Origin: Chromobacterium sinusclupearum
GTDB lineage: Bacteria; Pseudomonadota; Gammaproteobacteria; Burkholderiales; Chromobacteriaceae
DNA: 64,000 nucleotides
Direction: 5' to 3'
Assembly (NCBI RefSeq): GCF_002902845.1
Contig: NZ_PPTF01000051.1
Location: 1 to 64,000, forward strand
Under the pieces are notes generated by a model that saw only the letters and a program-made list of their open reading frames with translations, did not search any database and was not told the origin of the DNA. The position numbers and the translations under genes were made by a program. Below, piece after piece: positions 46,433-55,994 of the stretch. Numbering within the stretch: position 1 is the stretch's first letter; each line of letters begins with the position of its first letter.

Positions 46433-47902
46433 TCAGTGGCCGGCTGCGGGCCGCAGCAGCAGCATGCGGTCCTTCATCACCGGAAACTCCGCCGCGCGGA
46501 CGTAGCCGGCGGCGATGGCGGGCGGCAGGCTGGCGAAATCGCGCTGCTCGGTCACGATCCAGCTGCCGGGATGCGCCGCCAGCAAGGCGGTTATCGCCTG
46601 CGGATTGGCGGTGGTGCGCACCTTGCCCTGGCTGTAAAATTCCGCCGAAAACTCGCGGCGGCTGTCCCAGTAGAACAGCATGGCGCCGGCCTGTGGCTGC
46701 TGAGCCTGCCAGGCGGCGATCACCGGTTTCTGCGTGCGGAAGTATTTGGCGCCGTCATAGCGCTGCAAGCCGATGGCGGCCAGCACCAAGAGGCCGGAGG
46801 CCAGCGCCAGCCAGGGCAGGGCGCGGCCGGAGCGGGGGCTCAGGTCGCGCCGCCACAGCTCGGCCATCAGCAGGGCCGCGCCGGGCAACATGGGCAGGGA
46901 GTACGGAAAGATGATGTTGCCGGACATCGTGAAGAACAGCAGCGTCATCACGGTCCACAGCGAGAGATACAGCAGCCAGCCGTCGTTTTCGCCGGCGCGG
47001 ACGATGGCCGGCAAGCGGCGGGCGCGGCAGGCCAGCCAGGCCAGCATGGCCAGCGACCACGGGAACAGCGCGCCCAACGCATAGGGCCAGATCATGCCGC
47101 GCGTCGTGGCGTGGGCGAAGCCGTACTTGTCGCCCTTCCAGCCGGAGTCGAGGAAGCGGCTGACGTGCTCGCCCATGATGAAGTAGTTGAGGAAGCCCGG
47201 CGTGCGGATTTCCGCCCAGACATACCAGGGCAGGGCGATGGCGGCGGCCAACAGCGTGCCGGTCATCCACGGCAGCTCGGTCCACAGCCGTTTCCACTCG
47301 TTGCGGATCAGCACCCAGAAGAAAATCGGCATGCCCACCAGCACCACGTCCAGCGGCCCCTTGGCCAGCAAGCCCAGTCCCAGGCCGGCAAAGAAGGCGT
47401 AGCGCCACAGCCGGCTGCCGCCGTTCATCGCATGCCAGAACGCCACCAGGCTCAGCGCGACGCAGAACAGCAGCGAGGGGTCGGTCATCACCGTGCCGGC
47501 GGCGCCGTAGAACAGCAGCCCGCCGGCCAGCATCAGCGCGGTGGCCAGGGCGGCGTCCCGGCCGGCGCGGCGGCGCATCAGGTCGGCCGTCAGCCAGAGC
47601 GTGGCGAGGGCCAGCAGCAGGGCCGGCAGGCGGGCGGCGAATTCATTGACGCCGAACAGGCCCATGCTGGCCGCGGACAGCCAAGTGGATAGCGGCGGCT
47701 TGGCCCAGAACGGCACGCCGTAGTCGTGCAGCGGCGTCACCCAGTTGCCGGTTTCCAGCATCTTGCGGGCGATTTCGGCGTAGCGCGCCTCGGTGGTGTC
47801 GGTGAGCGGGATGGCCCACAGCGCGACCAGACGGATCAATAACAGCGCCAGAAGCGCATAGCCGGCAGCCTTTTGCCAGGCAGAAGTTGCAGCGGATTTC
47901 AT
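46433..47902 (-). CDS. ArnT-like GT39/GT83 lipid A glycosyltransferase
   Basis: A 489-residue polytopic inner-membrane protein with about 11-12 helices. The first periplasmic loop has TDTTEARYAEIARKMLETGNWVTP and the FWAKPPLSTWLSA segment of ArnT/PMT enzymes. A C-terminal periplasmic domain of about 100 residues completes it. It lies first in the four-gene leftward cassette, followed by GT2, GtrA and the deacetylase. ArnT transfers aminoarabinose from undecaprenyl phosphate to lipid A; FlmK and LgmA are the hexosamine counterparts. The neighbours here favour a hexosamine substrate, since no arnA/arnB genes are present. Confidence 0.88.
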   Translation of the reverse strand: MKSAATSAWQKAAGYALLALLLIRLVALWAIPLTDTTEARYAEIARKMLETGNWVTPLHDYGVPFWAKPPLSTWLSAASMGLFGVNEFAARLPALLLALATLWLTADLMRRRAGRDAALATALMLAGGLLFYGAAGTVMTDPSLLFCVALSLVAFWHAMNGGSRLWRYAFFAGLGLGLLAKGPLDVVLVGMPIFFWVLIRNEWKRLWTELPWMTGTLLAAAIALPWYVWAEIRTPGFLNYFIMGEHVSRFLDSGWKGDKYGFAHATTRGMIWPYALGALFPWSLAMLAWLACRARRLPAIVRAGENDGWLLYLSLWTVMTLLFFTMSGNIIFPYSLPMLPGAALLMAELWRRDLSPRSGRALPWLALASGLLVLAAIGLQRYDGAKYFRTQKPVIAAWQAQQPQAGAMLFYWDSRREFSAEFYSQGKVRTTANPQAITALLAAHPGSWIVTEQRDFASLPPAIAAGYVRAAEFPVMKDRMLLLRPAAGH

Positions 47903-47973
47903 TCAGGATCAAAGAGAATCGATTCGGCGCAAGGCTATCACAGAGCGGGCTTGCCGTCTGCCCCGCGCCGGAA

Positions 47974-48000
47974 TGCAAAACGCCACCCGAAGGTGGCGTT
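47974..48000 (-). terminator. Terminator of the POT transporter gene
   Basis: On the minus strand AACGCCACC-TTCG-GGTGGCGTT is a perfect 9-bp stem with a stable TTCG loop, followed by TTTTG. It lies 21 bp past the stop of the leftward transporter gene. Confidence 0.85.
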
Positions 48001-48020
48001 GAAGCGAGGGCGCGCGCCGC

Positions 48021-49397
<1,377 letters not shown>

Positions 49398-49769
49398 AAG
49401 GGTTTCCTTCGAGTGACTTGAGACATCACCAGCAACAAGCGATGTTTTTTGTTTTTTATTGAGTGCCTATGTATTTTGTAGGCAGCGCATGATCATATCG
49501 AGTAAATGTTGAGATGTGAAAATTTTTTTAGGAAAAATGTAATTACCATGTAATATTTAGAGCATTGACTTTGTTTTTTTGATGTTTTTTTCTGAGCTAT
49601 TTAGCTGGGATTCATGAGTTTTATGCATTTTGTTCATTGAAGATTGTATACATTGTGTGTTGTTTGATAGTCACACCGTAAACGGTATGTGATTGCCATC
49701 CATATGGGATGACGCTATGGTCATTGTGGGCTTGCGCCCATAATTCCACTGCTCACGCAAGGTATGGCG
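49398..49769. promoter_or_regulatory. AT-rich divergent regulatory region of POT transporter and tryptophanase
   Basis: 372 bp without a gene. From about 49440 to 49700 it is strongly AT-rich, with repeated T-runs, against GC-rich DNA on both sides. ACCGT-AA-ACGGT at 49675-49686 is a perfect palindrome flanked by TCACA and TGTGA half-sites, as in a CRP-type site with wrong spacing. TTGACT near 49565 could be a -35. Such AT islands are typical of promoters bound by H-NS/MvaT-like proteins. Which promoters serve which gene cannot be fixed by eye. Confidence 0.55.
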
Positions 49770-49871
49770 ATGAAGATCACAACTTGCCTGGCGCAGACCT
49801 TCCACGATGGCCCGCGCCCCAACTGGTACACGCTAGATATCATCCTGACGTTCGATTTCCCGCACGCCTGA
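49770..49871 (+). CDS. tnaC: TnaC-like tryptophan-sensing leader peptide, 33 aa
   Basis: A short frame 110 bp before tnaA. It starts MKITTCLAQTFHDGPRPN; the functional part is Trp19-Tyr-Thr-Leu-Asp23, then Leu26, and Pro31 followed by His-Ala-stop. In E. coli TnaC the arrest residues are Trp12, Asp16, Ile19 and Pro24. The spacings Trp+4 Asp, Trp+7 Ile/Leu and Trp+12 Pro are identical here. Two residues follow the proline, as in the Proteus vulgaris leader as I recall it. AAGG sits 7 nt before ATG 49770; an ATG at 49764 is too close to it. The expected role is to stall the ribosome when free tryptophan is high, blocking Rho and allowing tnaA transcription. Confidence 0.85.
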   Translation: MKITTCLAQTFHDGPRPNWYTLDIILTFDFPHA

Positions 49872-49915
49872 AGCCTCCCCGTTCCTGCTTTTACCCCTTT
49901 GTTAAAAACGCAAGA
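49872..49915 (+). promoter_or_regulatory. C-rich putative Rho-loading (rut) segment after tnaC
   Basis: Directly after the tnaC stop comes a C/T-rich, G-poor stretch (about 49875-49902: GCCTCCCCGTTCCTGC, then TTTTACCCC). This is the composition Rho prefers, in the position of the rut/boxA region in the E. coli tna leader. A stalled ribosome at the tnaC stop would cover its start. Confidence 0.6.
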
Positions 49916-49981
49916 CGGCCCGCCAGCCGCGACCGCGCGTGACCATGCGCCGTCCGGCGGCGCGCCGCGAGGAGACGCATC

Positions 49982-51367
49982 ATGGCACGACGCATACCTG
50001 AACCATTCCGCATCAAAATGGTGGAGACTATCCGCCAAACCACCGCCGAAGACCGCCGCCATGCGCTGCAGGAGGCCGGATGGAACCCCTTCCTGTTGAA
50101 GGCCGAGGATGTCTATATCGATCTGTTGACCGACAGCGGCACCGGCGCCATGTCCGACCGCCAGTGGGCTGGCCTGATGATGGGCGACGAGGCCTATGCC
50201 GGCAGCCGCAATTTCCACCATCTGGCCGATACGGTGCGCGAAGTGTTCGGCTATGCGCACACCATTCCCACTCACCAGGGGCGCGGCGCGGAGCAGATTC
50301 TGTTTCCGGAATTGGTGAAGCGTTGCCGCGGGCAGCGGCCGGTATTCCTGTCCAACTATCACTTCGACACCACCAAGGCGCATGTCGAACTGGCCGGCGC
50401 GCGCGCCGTCAACGTGCTGACGCCGCAGGCGCTGGATACCGGCACCGCCTATGACTGGAAGGGCGATTTCGACCTGCCGCGGCTGCGCGAGATCGTGGCG
50501 GAGGAAGGCGACAACGTCGCCGCCGTCATCATCACCATCACCTGCAACAGCGCCGGCGGCCAGCCGGTGTCCATGGGGAATATCCGCGCGGTCAGCGAGC
50601 TGGCGCGTGCGCATGGCATTCCCGTGGTGATAGACGCGGCCCGTTTCGCCGAGAACGCCTGGTTCATCCGCCAGCGCGATCCGGCCTACGCCGGCGCGTC
50701 CATCGCGTCCATCGTGCGCGAGATGTTCGACTGCGGCGACATGTTCACCATGTCGGCCAAGAAGGACGGCCTGGTCAATATCGGCGGCCTGTGCTGCTTC
50801 AAGGACGACGAGGCGCTGTTCCGCGCGGTGCAGGTCAACTGCGTGCCGATGGAAGGCTTTGTCACCTATGGCGGCCTGGCCGGGCGCGATATGGAAGCCT
50901 TGGCGATAGGCCTGAAGGAAGGGCTGGACGACGCCTTCCTCAGTTATCGCATCGGCCAGGTGGCGTATCTTGGCGAGCGTCTGCGCGAGGGCGGAGTGCC
51001 GATTCAGACGCCTACCGGCGGCCACGCGGTATTCGTCGATGCGCGGCTATTGCTGCCGCACATCCCTGCCGAGCAGTTCCCGGCGCATGCCTTGGCCTGC
51101 GAACTGTATCTGGAAGGCGGGGTGCGGGCGGTGGAAATCGGCTCGCTGCTGCTGGGCCGCAATCCGCAAACCGGCAAGCAGGAGCCATCGCCATTCGAGC
51201 TGATGCGGCTGACCATTCCGCGCCGCGTCTACACCAACGACCACATGGACTACATCGCCGACTGCCTAATCGAGGTGAAAAAGCACGCCGGCGCGGTCAG
51301 GGGCCTGACGTTTGAATACGAACCGCCCATCCTGCGCCACTTCATGGCGCGGTTGCGGCCGGTGTAA
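49982..51367 (+). CDS. tnaA: Tryptophanase
   Basis: A pyridoxal-phosphate enzyme that splits L-tryptophan to indole, pyruvate and ammonia. The 461-residue protein has [26 protein letters not shown] and [10 protein letters not shown]; the PLP lysine is Lys261 in MSAKKDG. Tyrosine phenol-lyase is its nearest relative and parts read like either enzyme, but two specificity positions fit tryptophanase: Asp in YHFDTTKAH (TPL has Thr) and Val in RAVEIGS (TPL has Arg). DAARFAENA also fits. GAGGAG precedes the ATG. It is controlled by the TnaC-like leader. No tnaB permease follows. Confidence 0.93.
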   Translation: MARRIPEPFRIKMVETIRQTTAEDRRHALQEAGWNPFLLKAEDVYIDLLTDSGTGAMSDRQWAGLMMGDEAYAGSRNFHHLADTVREVFGYAHTIPTHQGRGAEQILFPELVKRCRGQRPVFLSNYHFDTTKAHVELAGARAVNVLTPQALDTGTAYDWKGDFDLPRLREIVAEEGDNVAAVIITITCNSAGGQPVSMGNIRAVSELARAHGIPVVIDAARFAENAWFIRQRDPAYAGASIASIVREMFDCGDMFTMSAKKDGLVNIGGLCCFKDDEALFRAVQVNCVPMEGFVTYGGLAGRDMEALAIGLKEGLDDAFLSYRIGQVAYLGERLREGGVPIQTPTGGHAVFVDARLLLPHIPAEQFPAHALACELYLEGGVRAVEIGSLLLGRNPQTGKQEPSPFELMRLTIPRRVYTNDHMDYIADCLIEVKKHAGAVRGLTFEYEPPILRHFMARLRPV

Positions 51368-51378
51368 GGGGGCCATTG

Positions 51379-51954
51379 TCAGCCGGCGAAGGCCGGCTTG
51401 CGGATGCGCATGACGAAAGTGCAATCGCCTACCACGTTGTAGAAGTTCTGTACCGCCATGGCGATGTCCGCGTCCTGGAGCTGGCCGCTGTTGAAGCGGC
51501 TGGCCCAAGGCTCCAGGATTTTCACGTCCGAGGATTCCATCACCCAGTCCACGCCCAGATAGACGCCCAGCGGCGCGCTGGACCCGCCTTCCGCCATGCT
51601 CTGGCGGTTCAGCTCCTGATTGAACATCTGCAAGCCCATGGCAGTGATGGGGCGGACGTGCGTGGGGTCGGCCAGGTAATTGTCGCTGCGCGGATGGGGA
51701 ATGATGATGGTGACGCGGGCATCCGCCGCGCACACGCGGTACAGCTCCCGGATGATGCCGAGGTACGCCTCTGTGCTGGCGCCCAGGTGTTCCAGCACAT
51801 GGCTCATCACGACCTCGTCCACCGAGCTGTCGGCCCAGGGCCAGGGGAAATGCTCCAGATCGACCACTTGGTCCGGCTGGCAGGCGGCTTGGGAGTCCAC
51901 ATTGACGAAGCCGGGACGTTTGTCATGGCCGCAGCCGAGGTTGAGTTTGAGCAT
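51379..51954 (-). CDS. Class I SAM-dependent methyltransferase
   Basis: A 191-residue Rossmann-fold methyltransferase. Motif I is LNLGCGHDKRPGFVNVD (about 4-20), with VVDLEHFPWPWADSSVDEVVMSHVLEHL (about 30-57), the post-motif of the methyltransferase type 11 group. The second half carries a variable substrate domain. The substrate is unknown; similar genes often sit in polysaccharide loci, but none is adjacent. It is convergent with tnaA (11 bp apart) and stands alone. Confidence 0.85.
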   Translation of the reverse strand: MLKLNLGCGHDKRPGFVNVDSQAACQPDQVVDLEHFPWPWADSSVDEVVMSHVLEHLGASTEAYLGIIRELYRVCAADARVTIIIPHPRSDNYLADPTHVRPITAMGLQMFNQELNRQSMAEGGSSAPLGVYLGVDWVMESSDVKILEPWASRFNSGQLQDADIAMAVQNFYNVVGDCTFVMRIRKPAFAG

Positions 51955-52094
51955 GATAGTAGGCGTCGCCAGTAGGAAGTGAGTTGCAGTCTAGCGGCGA
52001 CCTCATTGGAGAAACAAGCATGGCTAGGCTTGTTCGGTCTATTTTTGGCCTCATATCACCAGGAAATGCTTGGTAGCCACAAAAGGAAGAGTTC

Positions 52095-52571
52095 ATGTTC
52101 GAACGTTTGCGGCAGATGTTGGAGGACGGTGCTGCTTGCTTCCGCGTAATAGAACATCCGGCCGAAGGCAATTCGCGCATGGTGGCGGAGATACGCGACA
52201 CCGAGGTGGGGCAGGGGGCCAAGGCCATGCTGTGCCGGGTGGCGGACGCGCCGGGCCAGTTTGTGCTGGCGGTGCTGCCCGGCGACGAGCGGGTGGACTT
52301 CTCCAAGGTGGCGGCCGCCGTCGGCGCGCGCAAGGTCAAGCTGGCGGATGCGGCAGACGCCGAGGCGGCGACCGGCTGCGTGATCGGCTCCATCCCGCCA
52401 TTCAGTTTCGATCCCGCCATCCGGCTGGTGGTGGACCCGCAGCTGCTGGCGCGTTACGGCGAAATCGCGTTCAATGCCGGCAGGCTGGATGCTTCCATGG
52501 TGCTGGACTGCGACGATTATCTGCGTCTGGCCAAGCCGCTGCTGGCCGATATCCGCAAGGAGCCGGCATGA
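52095..52571 (+). CDS. YbaK/aminoacyl-tRNA-deacylase-like domain protein
   Basis: A 158-residue stand-alone YbaK/ProX-type protein. The family core is visible: GQGAKAMLCRVADAPGQFVLAVLPGDERVDFSKVAAAVGARKVKLAD, and GCVIGSIPPFSFDPAIRLVVD. Relatives hydrolyse mis-charged aminoacyl-tRNAs in trans. The Lys in the GAKAM motif (about residue 43) is the conserved lysine of the fold. Which tRNA it acts on is unknown. It is coupled to the next gene through ATGA. Confidence 0.83.
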   Translation: MFERLRQMLEDGAACFRVIEHPAEGNSRMVAEIRDTEVGQGAKAMLCRVADAPGQFVLAVLPGDERVDFSKVAAAVGARKVKLADAADAEAATGCVIGSIPPFSFDPAIRLVVDPQLLARYGEIAFNAGRLDASMVLDCDDYLRLAKPLLADIRKEPA

Positions 52572-52906
52572 AGCTGGAGCCCTTGGCCGCCTACGCCCGC
52601 GCCATCATGGGCGGGGCCGGGGCGGAACGGATTATCGGGCGCGAGGAGAGGAGCGAGAACTGGCGCGAGGCCGATTGCGAAGTGATCTTGCGGCAGCGCG
52701 ATTACCGCTTCGACAACGGCGTAGTCATCCGCCGCGGCATCGAGGTGGACGATTATCCCAGCGAGCTGGCCTGCTCCGAGTGCTGGATCACTTACGAAGT
52801 GATGGCTTTGGGCGAATCGCCGGGTATTGAACCGATGCGCAAGAGCTTCGACAATGCCTGCCGCGAGGCCTACTGGCTGCGCTACCATTCCGATTTGATC
52901 ATTTGA
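52568..52906 (+). CDS. Hypothetical protein coupled to the YbaK-like gene
   Basis: A 112-residue protein with no family I recognise. It contains a tryptophan/cysteine-rich middle (ELACSECWITYEVMA) and an acidic/basic alternating N-terminal half (GREERSENWREADCEVILRQRDYRFDNG). It has no signal peptide and no membrane helix. Its ATG overlaps the stop of the YbaK-like gene by 4 bp, so it is cotranslated and probably functionally linked. Confidence 0.7.
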   Translation: MKLEPLAAYARAIMGGAGAERIIGREERSENWREADCEVILRQRDYRFDNGVVIRRGIEVDDYPSELACSECWITYEVMALGESPGIEPMRKSFDNACREAYWLRYHSDLII

Positions 52907-52931
52907 GTATGACGCCGCGAGACGGCGCCAT

Positions 52932-52958
52932 GCAAAACGGCCCGCTGCGCGGGCCGTT
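52932..52958 (-). terminator. Terminator downstream of fixH
   Basis: AACGGCCCGC (52936-52945) and GCGGGCCGTT (52949-52958) form a perfect 10-bp stem with a 3-nt loop. On the minus strand it runs into TTTTG, so it ends the leftward cco/fix transcripts. On the plus strand the T-tract is poor. Confidence 0.8.
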
Positions 52959-52979
52959 GGCGTTTCTGGACGGTTGGAC

Positions 52980-53513
52980 TCAGTGTCCCGCCGGCTCCAG
53001 CTTGGGTTGGCCCAGCTGCACCATCGGGCCTTGGGCGGTTTTCCATTCGCCCTGAATGCGCCATTTCTTGTCGTGGTCCTCCACCAGCACATACCAGTGG
53101 TTGGCGGTGACCAGCGGCTGGGCCAGGATGCCCTGGTATAGGTTGGGGCCGGCCATGGTCATTTCGGCGCTTTGGTCGAAGTCGTCCTGCGCCGGGTGGA
53201 CCATGCGCAGCGACAGGGTATCCGGCAGCTTGCTCTTGCTGCTGGTGATCAGGCGCAGGCTGCGGCCGTCAGAGCCGAACATCAGCTGGCCGGACAAGCC
53301 CATCTGCGCCGCCACCTTGTCGCGGTGCAGTTCCATATTGATGGCCTTGCCCTTCTTGTAATAGTCGTCGGTGACCAGGCCATCGTCCGATTTGATGGCG
53401 GCTGCCAGGAAGAAGATGCCGACGATGATGGACACCAGCGGAATGCCGAACAGGATCCAGGGCCAGGGCTCTTTGTACCAGGGGCGGGGCGGGTGGTGGG
53501 CAGTGTGCTGCAT
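52980..53513 (-). CDS. fixH: FixH/CcoH-family cbb3 oxidase assembly protein
   Basis: A 177-residue protein with one N-terminal membrane helix (about 18-45, WILFGIPLVSIIVGIFFLAAAIK) followed by a periplasmic domain with DDYYKKGKAINMELHRDKVAAQMGL, the family core. FixH/CcoH is needed for cbb3 oxidase assembly or stability. It lies just downstream of ccoG. ATG 53513 is preferred because GGAGA precedes it; a TTG five codons upstream would overlap ccoG. Confidence 0.88.
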   Translation of the reverse strand: MQHTAHHPPRPWYKEPWPWILFGIPLVSIIVGIFFLAAAIKSDDGLVTDDYYKKGKAINMELHRDKVAAQMGLSGQLMFGSDGRSLRLITSSKSKLPDTLSLRMVHPAQDDFDQSAEMTMAGPNLYQGILAQPLVTANHWYVLVEDHDKKWRIQGEWKTAQGPMVQLGQPKLEPAGH

Positions 53514-53517
53514 GCGT

Positions 53518-54951
53518 TTATTCTCCAATGAAACTGGATTTTTCTTCCACGCGCAGGGCGGGGTTGTTGAGCGACTGGATCACGAAATGGATTTCGTGGC
53601 TGCCCTTGGTCGCGTATTGCGGGTCGGCTTGCACCTGCACGGTAATCGATTGGGTTTCCGTGGCGCGCACCTGAGTTTCTGGCTGCTCCGCTTTAACCTT
53701 GATGCCGGGAAGGCCATTGGCTGTGATGGCGAAGCGCTGATTTTGTTCCGTGGTATTGATGATCTTGATGATGTAGCTGTTTTCCAGCCAGCCTTCTTCG
53801 GTTTCGCGCACCAGCGAGGCGCGGTCGCGGATGATGTCTACCTTGAAGGGTTTGCGCAGGGCCAGCGAGGTGACGGCGGCGCAGAACACGATGAGCAGCA
53901 CCAGGCTGTACAGCACCACGCGCGGCCGTTTCAGCCGCGAGGCAATCGCCTTTTCCGGGTATTTGCCTTCCAGCGCGTTTTCCGTGGTGTAGCGTATCAG
54001 TCCGCGCGGATAGCCCATCTTGTCCATGACGTCGTCGCAGGCGTCGATGCAGGCGGCGCAGCCTATGCATTCGTATTGCAGGCCGTTGCGGATGTCGATG
54101 CCCACCGGGCACACCTGCACGCAGATGCTGCAGTTGATGCAGTCGCCCAGCCCCTGTTCCTTCGGGTCGGCGCCTTTTTTGCGCGCGCCGCGCGGTTCGC
54201 CGCGGGCTTCGTCGTAAGAAATGATCAGCGTGTCGGCATCGAACATCACGCTCTGGAAACGGGCGTATGGGCACATGTATTTGCACACCTGCTCGCGCAT
54301 GAAGCCGGCGAACAGATAGGTGAAACCGCCGTAGAAGAACATCCAGAAGCTTTCCCACGGGCCGTAGCTAAAAGTGGGAAGCGCGGCCACCAGGCTGCGT
54401 ATCGGCGTGAAGTAGCCCACCAGGGTGAAGCCGGTCCACAGCGAGAATGCGATCATGATGAAATGCTTGGTGAATTTCAGGCGCAGCTTGGTTGCGCTCA
54501 TGGGCGCCGCATCCAGCTTCATGCGCTTGTTGCGGTCGCCCTCCACCCATTGTTCTATCCACAGCATGATCTCGGTGTACACCGTTTGCGGACAGGAATA
54601 GCCGCACCATAGCCGGCCGGCGATGGTGGTCCAGGTGAACAGGCCGAAGGCGCAGCACATCAGGAGCGCGGCGAGGTAGACGAAGTCCTGCGGCCATACG
54701 GTGAGGCCAAACAGGTAAAACTTGCGGTTGATCAGATCGAAGAACACCGCCTGGCGGCCGTTCCATTGCAGCCAGGGCAGGCCGAGGTACAGCAGCTGGG
54801 TGCCGATGACGAACAGGATGCGGAAGTTGTTGAACAGGCCCTTGACTGAGCGGGGATAGAGCTTTTTCTGGGTTTCGTACAGCGAGATGGTGGCGCTGTC
54901 CTTATCGGCGTTCTGGACTTTTATGGGGATCTTCTTCAGAGACTCTGACAT
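53518..54951 (-). CDS. ccoG: cbb3 oxidase accessory protein CcoG (FixG)
   Basis: A 477-residue membrane iron-sulfur protein that acts as a copper reductase during cbb3 oxidase maturation in known systems. It has five membrane helices (about 45-66, 88-112, 164-182, 200-218, 344-362). Two ferredoxin 4Fe-4S clusters follow the CxxCxxCxxxC pattern: Cys271/274/277/281 and Cys295/298/301/305. A CGYSCPQTVY motif is at 116-125. It lies between ccoP and fixH, with a terminator separating it from ccoP. Confidence 0.94.
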   Translation of the reverse strand: MSESLKKIPIKVQNADKDSATISLYETQKKLYPRSVKGLFNNFRILFVIGTQLLYLGLPWLQWNGRQAVFFDLINRKFYLFGLTVWPQDFVYLAALLMCCAFGLFTWTTIAGRLWCGYSCPQTVYTEIMLWIEQWVEGDRNKRMKLDAAPMSATKLRLKFTKHFIMIAFSLWTGFTLVGYFTPIRSLVAALPTFSYGPWESFWMFFYGGFTYLFAGFMREQVCKYMCPYARFQSVMFDADTLIISYDEARGEPRGARKKGADPKEQGLGDCINCSICVQVCPVGIDIRNGLQYECIGCAACIDACDDVMDKMGYPRGLIRYTTENALEGKYPEKAIASRLKRPRVVLYSLVLLIVFCAAVTSLALRKPFKVDIIRDRASLVRETEEGWLENSYIIKIINTTEQNQRFAITANGLPGIKVKAEQPETQVRATETQSITVQVQADPQYATKGSHEIHFVIQSLNNPALRVEEKSSFIGE

Positions 54952-55025
54952 TGTTTTTTCCTGAAGAGGACTTGGCTGAACTCACCTCTGCGATGCGCTG
55001 GGCCAAGGCCTCTGTGGGTGGGGAG

Positions 55026-55056
55026 GAAAAACGCCGCCTGCCGGAGCAGGCGGCGT
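55026..55056 (-). terminator. Terminator between ccoP and ccoG
   Basis: ACGCCGCCTGC (55031-55041) and GCAGGCGGCGT (55046-55056) form an 11-bp stem with a 4-nt loop. On the minus strand it ends in TTTTT. It lies directly after ccoP, so ccoG-fixH would need read-through or their own promoter. Confidence 0.85.
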
Positions 55057-55064
55057 AGCCAGGC

Positions 55065-55994
55065 TTATTGCGGCGCCTTGGGATTGTTGGACAGGCTCCA
55101 GACGTAGGCGGCCAGCAAGTGGACCTTGCCTTCGCCCAGGAAGTCCTTCCAGGCCGGCATTTGATTGTTGCGGCCATTGGTGACGGTTTCGATGATGGTC
55201 TTCTCGGTGCCGCCATACAGCCAGTTGCCGGACGGGTGGGTCAGGTTGGGCGCGCCCAGTTGCTGGTTGCCCTTGCCGTCCGCGCCGTGGCAGGCGGAGC
55301 ACAGCGTGGCGAAGGTTTCCTTGCCGCGAGAGGCCCGCTCGGCGTCAAACTTCTTTTTGTTGACGGAGAGCGACAGCACGTAGTTGGCCACATCCTTGAC
55401 CTTCTCCTCGCCCAGCACCGCGCCCCAGGCCGGCATCTGGCCGTGGCGGCCGTTCAGGATGGTGGTCTTGATGGTGTCGGGCTCGCCGCCGTACAGCCAG
55501 TCGTGGTTCACCAGATTGGGGAAGCCCTTGGCGCCGCGGGCGTCCGCGCCGTGGCACTGCACGCAGTAGGTCTGGAACAGGCGTTTGCCCATTTCCTGAG
55601 CCTGCGGATCGGCCGCCACCGCCTTCAAGTCTTGCTTGAGGAACTTGTCGTACAGCGGCTGGTACTTGGCTTCGGCCTTGGCGCGCTCGTCCTTGTACTG
55701 ACCTACCTGGCTCCAGCCGAAGACGCCCTTGTAGTCGCCGAGGCCCGGATACAGCACCAGATACACGATGCCGAACAGCAGCGTGATGTAGAACATCAGC
55801 ATCCACCAGCGCGGCAGCGGGTTGTTGTACTCCTCCAGGTCGCCGTCCCACACGTGGCCCAGGGTCTGGACTTCCTCGCCCTTCTTGACCGTGGTCTTGG
55901 ACTGGGTGAATACCAGCAGGGTCAGGCCGATGATGCCGCCCAGCACGATCACGATAATCCAGATGTTCCAGAAATCGCTTGTGAATTGACTCAT
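55065..55994 (-). CDS. ccoP: cbb3 cytochrome c oxidase subunit III (dihaem)
   Basis: A 309-residue membrane-anchored dihaem cytochrome c. Two N-terminal hydrophobic segments (about 12-30 and 63-84) anchor it. Haem sites CVQCH (144-148) and CSACH (232-236) are intact, each in a cytochrome c domain with a distal Met (GQMPAW and NQMPAW). It passes electrons to CcoO/CcoN. Its start overlaps the ccoQ stop by 4 bp. Confidence 0.96.
   Translation of the reverse strand: MSQFTSDFWNIWIIVIVLGGIIGLTLLVFTQSKTTVKKGEEVQTLGHVWDGDLEEYNNPLPRWWMLMFYITLLFGIVYLVLYPGLGDYKGVFGWSQVGQYKDERAKAEAKYQPLYDKFLKQDLKAVAADPQAQEMGKRLFQTYCVQCHGADARGAKGFPNLVNHDWLYGGEPDTIKTTILNGRHGQMPAWGAVLGEEKVKDVANYVLSLSVNKKKFDAERASRGKETFATLCSACHGADGKGNQQLGAPNLTHPSGNWLYGGTEKTIIETVTNGRNNQMPAWKDFLGEGKVHLLAAYVWSLSNNPKAPQ

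Noticed and set aside
49764..49871. ATG 49764 as the tnaC start
   Set aside because: The AAGG ribosome-binding site would be only 1 nt away; ATG 49770 has normal spacing. The arrest motif is unaffected.
49982..51367. Tyrosine phenol-lyase as the identity of the PLP lyase
   Set aside because: Specificity positions (Asp in FDTT, Val in AVEIG) and the TnaC-like leader fit tryptophanase better, although other stretches resemble both enzymes.
51381..51398. AGCCGGC/GCCGGCT hairpin after tnaA
   Set aside because: No T-run follows and it is inside the convergent methyltransferase coding sequence.
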